Below the pieces are notes generated by a model that searched no databases, had not been told where the DNA came from, and was given only the letters and a program-made list of their open reading frames with translations. From Piliocolobus tephrosceles (taxonomy: Eukaryota; Chordata; Mammalia; Primates; Cercopithecidae), in contig NC_045441.1 in NCBI RefSeq assembly GCF_002776525.5, positions 110,791,161 to 110,855,160 of the forward strand: a stretch of 64,000 nucleotides of DNA, read 5' to 3'. A program made the translations under genes and the position numbers. This document shows positions 1 through 10,400 of the stretch, one piece after another (within the stretch, counting starts at the first letter, position 1; every line of letters begins with the position of its first letter).

Positions 1-525
1 TGCTTTGATATTGTTGTGCTTTGGTTCCTTTCTTTCCTTTTTTTGTGTAACTTCTACAGATTTTTTGTGGTTACTTTGGGACTGACATAAAATAGCTCAT
101 AGTAGTTTAAGTTGCTAACAATTGAAGTCCAATAGCATGTAAAAATTCTAAATTTTATCTCCCCCCCAAACTTTGTTGTCATAATTAACATGTATTCATA
201 TAGTTTATGGGGAAGCTGGGGTGCTGGCAAGCCACCTCCTTTGCTCTCTTGGGTAAAGCCGGGAGCTAGTGGGTCTCTTTCTGATCATATGGCACTGTGT
301 TGGAGGCAGGATCTTCAGCAAGAGGGTGTTCTGAATCTGTCTATTCTAGTACCTCTGGTTTTGTGTTCTCCCAGGGTGCAGGAGACTTTCAATTAGTTTC
401 TGATTTTTCACAAAGGGAGTTTGTCCTTACGCTATTGCTGAATTGGTGTGTTTGTTGTGGGGAAGGGTACTTCAGGGTTTCCTACTCTGTCATATTGCTG
501 ACATCACTCTGGTTAATCTTTTTAA
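1..525 (-). repeat. old L1 5'-region fragment, antisense
   Basis: The stretch from the window edge to about 525 reads like the antisense of an old L1 5' UTR, for example the run through ctttcaattagtttctgatt and the later tttcctactctgtcatattg. The two short open frames here are incidental. It lies in presumed ANKRD7 intron 1. Exact family is not assigned. Confidence 0.45.
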
Positions 526-1869
526 TGTGGATCACTTATGAAAAATTTCCTCAATTACATAATATCTTCAAACCCATTAATAACCACTTGCTGCAAAAAT
601 TAATACATATTAAGAAAAAGAGTTATGTGTTTGGCATTAGTAACAGTAAATATGTACTCTCTGTGGCTGCCTTAAAATATTTTTGGGAGTTTCAAGTCAA
701 AAAGTATGAAAAGCATTATCTTTCATCACAGTTGGCTAAGTGAAAACTATATGGTTAGCGAAAAGATTTGTATTTAGCTTACAGGTAGTATTATGTCTTT
801 TTTTTTTTTTTTTTTTTTGACAAAAACAGTGTTGTCCAATCTTCTAGATGGCTTTTATCCTACATCACTCCACTGAATGACTTTATAAGGTAATCAACAA
901 CTTCAACATGACTTCATTCAGGAGTCGGTTTTCAGTCTTACCTTGCTGGCATGTCAGCAAAGTACTTTATTTGCCATATCAGCGGTATTTGAATTAATGT
1001 CTTTCAGAACACCGGGGCCATCTGGCATTTCTCCTAATTCTGTGGACACTTCTTTTGAGACTCCTTTGCTGGTTTCTCTTCATCTTCCTAACTTGTAAAC
1101 ACTTAAGGAGTTTCACCAGAAATGATTTCTCTCTGTATTTTGGTCTTCACTCTCCTGGTGAAAAGAGATTAGCTTTAAATATATATATTCCAGTGCCTTC
1201 CAACTTTTAATCTCCAGCCAACGAGACCTCTTGCCTGCCTATATTTATACTTGGTATCTAATATTCACTGGTGTGCTAATAAATGTTTAATAACAGGCCC
1301 TTAATGGGTAGGGGAGGGAAAGAGGGAAAACCCTGATTCGTAGGGTTTGTAAATAGTGGCCAATTTTAAGCTACCAATGTGCTATCAACTGGCTTGCAAA
1401 ATTCCTGAAAATTTAACAGTTAGCTTGCAAGAACCACGAGCTCCATCACATCACTACTTAGCTTTCTCAAACTGAGGTCTCAAATATTCCCAAACTAAGA
1501 TCCTGTTATTTCATTTCTGACCTGCCTTTTCTTTTTCTATAAATGCCAAATGTTGTCTTTCAATTGCTTTAGGCTGAAATTCTAGAATATTTTTGATTCC
1601 TCTAATTCCTTCACATCCTTCATTTGATTAAATAGGAAATCTTGTTGGCTCCTCCTTCAAAGTATATCTAATATCCAAGCATTTCTTACCACCTTTATAA
1701 GTACTACCATAGTCAAAGCCACCATTATGTCTCAACTAGAATTATTACAGTGCCCACTTAACTACACTTTTCCCTTTTCAGCTTATTCTCATTACAGCAG
1801 TCAGAATAATCCTGTGTAATGTCTGTCAAATGGTATTACTCCTTGTTTTCATAACTTACAATCACTTCC
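526..1869. other. non-coding, presumed intron 1 of ANKRD7
   Basis: AT-rich sequence with a poly-T run at about 798-818. I see no exon, RNA gene or confidently named repeat. I looked for the expected end of ANKRD7 exon 1 (the YDVNMQDKKYR-type coding segment) and did not find it here. Confidence 0.5.
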
Positions 1870-2420
1870 CATCTTACTAGGGGTAAAAGCCATATCCATC
1901 CAGTGTCTCATACAACCCTATATGATCTTCATCCTCACCCTGTTACTTCTCTGATCTTACATCCTGCAACTCTTCCTTTCATTCATTTATCTCCAGCTAC
2001 ACTGGTCTTCTTACTGTTCCACAGAAATGCAAGACATGCATTTAGGGTTTTTGGACTTGCTGGTCCCTCTGCCTGGGTGGTTTTCCCTCAGATAGTAGTA
2101 TGACTTGCTCTTTCACTTCCTGTAGGTGTTATTCAATTGTTACCTTACTAGTGAGGCCTTCCCTGGCTACTCTTTACCTGCAATTGTACCCTTTTTCCTC
2201 ACTGACATTTCCTATCCTTCTTCCCTGCTTTTCTCTTTAGAACTTAATATTGTCTGATGTACTTTTCATCTTTTAAATTGTTTGTTGTTTACCTCTTCTA
2301 CTAACATGTATGATTTATAAAAGCAGGTATTTGCACATCTTTGTTTGCTGATATATCCTCATCAGCTAGAACCCTGCCTAGCCATAGTGAGTGCTTAATA
2401 TTTTTAAAATACATGAATGA
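1870..2420 (-). repeat. LINE-2 (L2) 3'-end fragment, antisense
   Basis: The order of short blocks matches antisense L2: a block with ctacactggtcttcttactg, then ctgcctgggtggttttccct, then gtgaggccttccctgg, then a tail with gaaccctgcctagccatagt leading to tacatgaatgaaagg. It is heavily diverged, as expected for an ancient repeat. Confidence 0.75.
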
Positions 2421-2449
2421 AAGGATGAATACATACATACATACACATA

Positions 2450-3505
2450 TAAATAGGATAACTTAAAGATATTATTCAGCAATAAATGCAATGAATTATG
2501 GATATATGCAAAAAATATGGGTGAATCTTGAAAGTGTCATGCTAACTGAAAGAAACCAGACACAAATGACTCCTTACATGAAATTCTAGAAAAGGTAAAG
2601 CATTGTAGCATACAGGAAACAACGAAAAAAAAAAAAAAAAACAAAAAAAAAACTACAGTCCAATATTCCTGATGAACATTGACACAAAAATACTAACAAA
2701 CCAAATCCAGCAGTATATCAAAAAGATAATTCAACACAATCAATTGGGTTTTACTCCAGGTATACAAGGATGGTTCAACATATGCAAATCAATAAATGTG
2801 ATTCACCACATAAACAGAATTAAAAGCAAAAACCAGATGATCATCTCAATAGTTGCAGGAAAAGCATTGATAAAATCCAACATCCCTTCATGATAAAAAC
2901 CTTCAACAAACTAGGCATCGAGGAAATATACCTCAGAATAATAAAGGCCATCTATGACAAACACACAGCCAATATCATACTGAATGTGGAAAAGTTGAAA
3001 ACATTCCTCCTGAGAACTGGAATAAGACAAAGATGTCTGCTCTCACCACTCCTATCCAACCTAGTACTGGAAGTCCTAGCCAGAAAAATCAGGCAAAAGA
3101 AAGAAAAGGCATCCAAAATTGTCAAAGAGGATATGAAATTATCTCTATCACATGGGCATAAAGGTGGAAATAATAGACACTAGGGTCTCCAAATGGGGGA
3201 ATGTTAGAATGGGCATGAGAGTTGAAAAACTACCTATAAGATACTATGTTCACTATTTGGGTAATGAGTTCAGCAGAAGTGCAGCATTATGCAAGATACC
3301 CATGTAACAAACCTACATATGTACACCCCGAATCTAAAAAAAAAAGGATAATGACATAATGCAAATTAATAGTTACCAGTGGTTTTAGATATGGGGGCAG
3401 GGGAAAGAATTGACTGCAGAGAATTGACTGTAAATTGACTAGTCAAAATTCTTAAAATTGTACACTTTATTATAAATTACACCTCGATAAAGCTGAATGA
3501 AAAAA
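2450..3505 (+). repeat. old L1 3' end, split by a younger L1
   Basis: The left part (about 2450-2620) reads as the end of L1 ORF2 in sense (tattattcagcaataaatgc, gaaagaaaccagacacaaat). The right part (about 3352-3505) resumes in the 3' UTR (cttaaaattgtacactttat, acctcgataaagctg). The interval is filled by a younger L1 copy, giving a nested structure. Confidence 0.7.
2630..3345 (+). mobile_element. younger L1 insertion with internal deletion
   Basis: After an A-rich run, the sequence enters L1 ORF2 reverse transcriptase in sense. Short frames at 2672-2893 and 2890-3183 carry recognisable motifs (NQIQQYIKKIIQHNQLGFTP, then TGIRQRCLLSPLLSN), separated by a stop/frameshift. It then jumps near 3150 to an L1 3' UTR end (atagacactagggtctccaa, catgtaacaaacctacatat) with an A-tail at 3337-3345. 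The catalytic FADD segment and the ORF2 C-terminus are missing. It is not a host gene. Confidence 0.75.
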
Positions 3506-3533
3506 TCTCAGACTGTATATTTCTGTTTGAACA

Positions 3534-3534
<1 letters not shown>

Positions 3535-3576
<42 letters not shown>

Positions 3577-3583
3577 AGAGAGA
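3535..3583 (+). repeat. (GT)n/(GA)n microsatellite
   Basis: An uninterrupted run of GT dinucleotides of about 37 bases is followed by five GA dinucleotides. It is likely polymorphic in length. Confidence 0.95.
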
Positions 3584-6500
3584 TACTGAAAATGAGAAAG
3601 ATAAAATCTTAAAGAACATATACTTAAATTGCTATTTCTGAGAGATGAAATGTGGGGAGAGGAAAGTAGATAGAGTGAGATGGTCATTGGGAACTATTCG
3701 TTTTGTTTGAATTTTTAATAAGGTAAATTACAATGTTTTATCAAATGTTTCACAGACTCATTTTGGAAGCATTGTGCTTAAGGTCTCCTAAACCTCATGT
3801 AAGCATATGTGCATATTAATGGCCTAATGGAAGTAATATTTTTATATATGTTTTCTAGTAAAAATAATGATACTGAAAATTGGAATTTCTGGTTAAAAAA
3901 AAAAAAAAGGAACAGGGGAAATAGCATAAGCAGATCGTTCAGGAAACCATAGTGGCCTAGTAGGAAAAAACATTGTTCTGAGAGTCAAGATGGGAGTTTG
4001 AGGCCTTCTCTACATCTGTATAATGCAGAGATACCTTCAGTCTCATCTTTCAAACTAGAGCTACTACTCGATTAGTGTTTTCTAAACAAAGATCTGCAAA
4101 GCTCTGTTGCAGGCATCTTATTAAATCAGAATAGCTCCCTGTTAATGTGCTCTGCATAGTTAGCTTCTATTATTGTTTTTATTTCAAGAGCACTGTGCCT
4201 AATAAGGTTGAAAATGAATTGGAGATGTTTAATATCTCTCCTGCTATAAAATCACTTTTATGGTTTTTAATAAAAAAGCCCTTCAGATCACCTTCATAAA
4301 TTGGTGAGTGGAGGCCCAATTCTAAATTAATACCTTCAACCTTACTACTCAAACCTAGATTACATCGAAAGTGCCCAGTCTAGAGTTGAAAATAGATGAC
4401 CTAGGGTGAGTTAGCATCCTTGGTTACTTCCTCTTCACTCACCCTGAACTCTTAAGTTATCAAGAGTCCAAGAATATTACTTAAAAAGGACATTCTCATG
4501 ATGAGACTCAATTGAAGGCTACAGCTATGCCCTGGCCCTGTACTCTTGTCTAGCAGATAACACTTTTCACTTCAGCTTTCAAAGTAATCATTCAGCCTTG
4601 ACACTCATCTGAGTCATGCCTTTTGCTGAAGTTCAATTTGAGATTTCTGGTATCTGATCATCACCTGTCCACAGTCTATGCTGACAATTTTTCCATTGAT
4701 ATAAAAGAGAGTGGGAGTCTGGGAGAAAACAGAACTTGAGTGAAACAAAATGACACCAGTTAGCCTGAAAATCTAGTAACCAATACTAAGCTTCACAGGA
4801 ATTTAGATTTCTGGTTAGATTAAGTACCATGAGTTAAGAAGTAACAATATAAAGTCTTAAATTAGAAGTATAATGTATTGATGAAAGTTAAGGATTTTTG
4901 ACAAATGGAATAATATTGATTTAAAAATGTTTCTCCAAGATATCTGTAAATATACTTTTTGCATTCAACTATTTCAAAAAATAGAATGGCTTTTGTTTTT
5001 GACATTAAGTGGAAAAGCATTCCTATTGGCCTTGAGGCATTTACATTATATGTGTAAACATATAGAGAAGTGGCCATGACAATTTTTTTTTCTTTTGCTG
5101 CTTACTTCAATTGCGAGCTCTAAAATTTTACACTTAAATCTAAAATTTAAAATAAAATGAATGTAAATGTTAAATCTGTATGTTTTTAAACTAAGATAAC
5201 TGCTTTAAAAGGATGTCAAATATTCTAAGTAAAAATCTTCTTTACAAGACTGATGGTTTGAGTGAATATTGTCAACTTTTTTTAGTGTTTTGTGCATGCT
5301 CAGGCTAGATTAGCTCTTGTTTTCAGATTTTGTATAAATGACCCCAGACTGCATTGTTCAATACCTCCTTTGAGGGTGGAATCTTTCAAGGCTATTTTAT
5401 TTTATTGAATTTATGGCTGATTTCCTAAGTTCTTGGAGTTTAATATGGGCCATGAAATTTTTTTGTGGATTTGTTACCGAAGGTTTTAGATTCAGTTGGT
5501 GGAAGAGTGAGGTATACAGCAGGATGCAACAGCTATTTGTGGAGGACCTATTGGGAATCCATTTACTTTCTTAGTAAGAGCAGTGTCTTGGTGTGTGTGT
5601 GCGTGCATGTGTGTGTGTAATTTTATGTATTTATTTTAAATTAGGTAAAAAATAAAACTGGAGTTGGAGGGAGAGGCAGATCTAAAAATTGGGTGGAAAC
5701 CACCAAAGTTCCTTGGAACTAAATTCTCAAGATATGTGTAATGGCAGATGAAGGGGACACATCAAAATGTTTGCCAGGATTTGCTATCTACTGCAAGGAC
5801 TTATCTTTGGTGGGCTTAAAGCTATTTAGCCCTGTGTTGTGTTGGGATTGAGGGCTCTGAAAACTCCTATTATGTAAGGAATTTCATCCTTAAACCAAAT
5901 TGTAAATGTGAGCAGAAAGGTTAATCAGTGCTTCATTGTATCAGGATGACTGAGAAATTAGTCATCAGAAATTTGCTTGGTAAGGATGGAATCACAGTAA
6001 AGTAAGGTGGATAGTTTTGAGGGAAACATAATTTAGACCATGGTGTTTGATGAATCACTTTTGTCCTACAACGAAGTTCTTCTTTGTTTGTTCCTTAAAT
6101 TCAGATTGTCTTTTCCATGAAGTATGTTAATTATGGATAACTTCTGGTTTTATTCTGTTATGCTAGCTGATTGTCCTCTTCCTGACTGTGCTCTCTCTTT
6201 AGCTAAATAATAATATAATTGGGTAAAATTTGACTTTTTATATTGTAGTTATATTACAGTTGTGCCTTCCAGAGATTACATTCAGGTAAACTTAATTAGA
6301 TTTTTAGTTTTCTCCAATGTTTTTGAACTGTTTTTATATTTTCTTGGTTTACTGCCAGAGATGGTAAGTTATTGTGAATAGGTTTTGTTAGTTTAGCTTT
6401 TTGAAAATTACCTTATTTTTAAGTAGTTATCTTATTTTTGAGGTTCATCTTTTTGCTACTCCTGTGTGTCAATAGCGGGTCTATTTAGGTACCCATAGAG

Positions 6501-7303
6501 TACTTCTGAGGAGCTAGAGTGAAACAAGGAAAATATATTTAAGCTTCTTGTTTTAAATGGATTATTTATATGTGGCCTTGGTATTATAAAATTATCTAAA
6601 AACAAGGCTATAATGATATCACCTTAGAAGAAGATAAATGTTTATTGAGGGTCAGTCCAGGCTAAAAATTGCAAAATTTAAATGGATCTAATTAGTCTTC
6701 TGTCAAAGTTCATGAATGTGTGTCTGGTTTCTGGCAGGCTACCTAGAATACGGTTCTTCAGAAGTGGAAATTAGTGTAATAACTTATAAAATAGGGTTAA
6801 GATCTACAACTTAGAGAGTCCTTAGGCATTCATCTTTTACTTCTCAGATACAAATGCCAACTTTAATCACTGAGTAAATAAAGAAAAACACACAATTAGG
6901 GATAGCATGTCATTGATTAAGTAATATACTTTCCTCCTGTTACCTATTAGATGCATCTCAGGTTTTAAATATAATTTCTAAATTTTACTGTGATACCTAA
7001 CTTTATTATCTTTTCCAAGCCCAGACATCATTTTGGTACTTTTTAAAAAATCTGTTTTTCATCTAATTATAGTTACATTTTCCTTGAAGTGAAATCAGTT
7101 AAATATTTAATCTTCAACACACTTGCATAGCCCTGAAAGTTCAATAAAAGGTAATTGTAGTTAATGTACATTTGTTTAAATAGAAATATGTGCATGAAGC
7201 AAGTACTTTACCAATGTACAATCTGGCTTGTTTTTGAGTAAAATAAGTAACTTGCTCAAATGGAGACTTATCTCTAACTTTGTGTTTTGTTTTATTGACA
7301 TAG
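3584..7303. other. non-coding, presumed intron 1 of ANKRD7
   Basis: Mostly AT-rich unique-looking sequence up to the first visible ANKRD7 exon, with a poly-A run at 3893-3908 and a short GT-rich run at 5590-5620. No exon 1, CpG-rich promoter or RNA gene was seen. Confidence 0.5.
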
Positions 7304-7418
7304 AACACCTTTGCACCTGGCCTGTGCGAATGGACATAGAGATGTTGTACTTTTCCTAATTGGGCAACAATGCAAAATAAACATCCGGGATAGTGAAAAC
7401 AAATCCCCATTGATTAAG
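7304..7418 (+). CDS. ANKRD7: ANKRD7 coding exon (first ankyrin repeat in window)
   Basis: This exon is preceded by the acceptor ttattgacatag and followed by the donor gtatgcc. It is 115 nt long. Its first base completes a codon split as AG|A (Arg), and it ends in phase 0 after Lys. It encodes TPLHLACANGHRDVVLFLIG and then a stretch ending SENKSPLIK, which is a canonical ankyrin helix-turn-helix with TPLH and the GH loop. An 89-codon open frame on the opposite strand here is a shadow of this exon. Confidence 0.92.
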
Positions 7419-10400
7419 GTATGCCATAATTTTTCTTGTTCAATTGGAATATGTTTGAGTTCTCCTAGTTAACTTTTGTTGATTTTTCATGTTTTAAAAC
7501 ATAGTATCAAACATTAATTTATCATATCCCAAATAGTAAATTTGTTACTCATCTACTCTTGTTGCATTAACAGGCAGTACAGCGTCAAAATGAGGATTGT
7601 GCTACTATTCTTCTAAACTGTGGTGCAGACCCAAATCTGAGGGATATTCATTATAATACTGCTCTTCACTATGCTGTTTGTGGTCAGAGTGTCTCATTAG
7701 TTGAACAACTGCTTGATTACGAAGCTGATCTTGAAATGAAAAATAAGGTAGTTTTCTATTAAAGAAAAAAATCCTGTATTTTAGAAAGCAACTGAAGAGC
7801 GTATTTCAGATAATTCATCTATGTTGAAATATATGTTATATAAAGAATGAATTTTCCAAACTGAAATTGGGGAGAAAGAGAAGAGATTATCAAAAACTGA
7901 TAAAATTTTTCTTCTCTTAAAGTCTTTCTTTATTTTATTGCAGATTGTAATCCTGACCTCCAAAGAAATACTATATTTAACAATTATAATTGTCTAACAG
8001 GCCATAACAAATGAGGAATATTTAATTCTCTTATAACTTGGTATTGATAAAAACATAAAACCCACCTTTTTTCTATTTTATTGATATACTCATGAATAAT
8101 AATAAAAGGGTTGAAATAGCAAATCACATAATATTAAAATTAATCTAACTCTTCCATTAAGGCATTATGAATAACCGATGAATTTTTTTAAAAAGCATAT
8201 TGATACTTTACTGATATTTTGTCTACATGATATCCAAAATAAGTGCCAGCCTTGGAGGTTTAAATGAAACCCAATGGAAATCTGAAGATGACAATATTAT
8301 GAAATGTGAATTGATGGTATGCAATACTTACAATAAATGCTAGGTGCTCATCACTTACTTATTCTAGGCTGCTCTTACCTACAATTTGAATTAAGCCTAA
8401 AATAGCAACTTTAATTTTTTGTCTGGCTCAACCCTGATTTGTTTTATTGGTCTTTGAAATCACATTTTTTTATGTACTAAAATCTTTTAAGGGTTACAGT
8501 GTATATTCAGAAGTTTTTATACACACGTATTTTAAGTTGAACTTAAATCTAAAGAGCATGAAAATTTGCTACAATATTTTAATCATTTTGAAATAATTTT
8601 TCAGGATGGTTATACTCCACTATTGGTTGCCGTTATTAGCAATAATCCAAAAATGGTAAAATTTCTTCTGGAGAAAGGGGCTGATGTGAATGCTTCGGAT
8701 AGTTATCAAAGGTATAATTAATAAATAAGATAGCACATAACTAGAGCTACCTAATAAGATTATATGTGTGTGTATGTGTGTGTGTGTATGTTCACAAAAC
8801 ACGTATATGATATTGAGAAAATATAGAACCATAAGACCCATAGGATGTATGCTCACATGCTTTTGGACAGATTATCTGAACTTTCAGGATTTGTTTTTCC
8901 CTTTGTAAAATCAAACAGTTGGACCAACTACTAATTGGTTATTATTGTTATTATTTATTTATCATTTATTATTAGAATTTAACATTAGACTCTTACATAG
9001 GTGACCAACTGTTGTAGTTAAATGGGATTAGGGGACCCAAAGTCACAGGACACACTCCTTCATGGAATTTTGAGACATGTTTTTGAAAACACTAGGCTTC
9101 CAGGAAGAAGAGATTGAAAATGACTGAGCTAGCTGCTTCCTAGGTACTATTCATGTTTAGACTCCATGATATGATCTGTGACTGGCACACTTTTTTGAGC
9201 AGATCTGCTGTACTTTTTACATTCTTGCCTTGACTCTTTCTGATAGAGGTCATACATTTGAGTAGTAAATTGAGAAGACTGACTTTTTAAAATGAGGCAT
9301 GTTTAAGCTCTTTAAATGGGCATTCATTTCTATTTCTTGCTCCAGAACAGCCCTTATTCTTGCTGTCAGTGGTGAACCAACACGTTTAGTAAATCTTCTT
9401 CTTCAGCAAGGTGTGGAATTATCTTGCCAAGATATTTGTGGATTCACAGCTGAGGAATATGCTTATTTCAATGGTTTTACTGTGTAAGTGATACTGCATG
9501 TCTTTTAACAACTGTGCGGGGTTTGATTATAAGGATCAAAGCCTAAGCCCCAAAGTACAAGCCTGGAATAGGCTCAACAGTAGGGGTAACCACATACAAA
9601 TCTATGCAGGGATTCTTGATTTTCTCTGTTTATGAGTTCAGTCAATATAAGGGCTACAGATGGGCTGAATATGCAAATAAACTACCAGAGGCATGAGCAG
9701 TGAAAGTGTGCCAGGACAGGGATTTAGACACTTGTAACATAGCCATTAAAAAACAAAAGGTGATAGAGTTGGACAAAAGATGATTCTTTCACACAAAGCC
9801 TTTCATTGCCTTTAGATGTTATTAATGTATAGATTTTATTCATGTTTTGAATATTATTGTTAACATTTCATTAGCTAACTTTAGTTTGATAAGTGTTCAG
9901 AATTCTAAAATACACTCTATTTACACCCAAAAGAAAAACTATTTTCATGTATGAATATGAAGTTCGGATTTTTAATAGTTAATGAGAAAATTAGATATGA
10001 TGTAGATAAATTTAATTTATAGCTAATGAATTTAACTTATAGATATTTATAGCTAACTTAATTTATAGCTTAATGAAGTTAAATAACATACAAGGTATTT
10101 TCTCTATAATTTTATTTTAAGAGCAATTTAAAATTATACGTAGGTATTTTTTTCAGTTTTTATTCTTCTTTCGCTGCTTTATTCACATTTTAGGAATACT
10201 TGTTAGTCATTAATTCCATATGAAAAGCATAGGCGGGAGGGAAGAAAAATAATCACATATAGATACAGATGTTTAGTCTTAATTTAACTTTAGACACAAA
10301 AGAATTTTTATTCTATTAAATGTATGAACCATAATTGAATAAATATAGTATTTTCATCTTTGTAATATGGAACAGGAGTACTTTGTTTTACTTTGGTTTA

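Noticed and set aside
7141..7410. 89-codon reverse-strand frame
   Set aside because: It is a shadow of the first visible ANKRD7 exon on the opposite strand.
9299..9487. Frame starting with ATG at 9299
   Set aside because: The ATG is intronic; the real coding segment starts after the acceptor at 9345 and ends at the donor at 9484.
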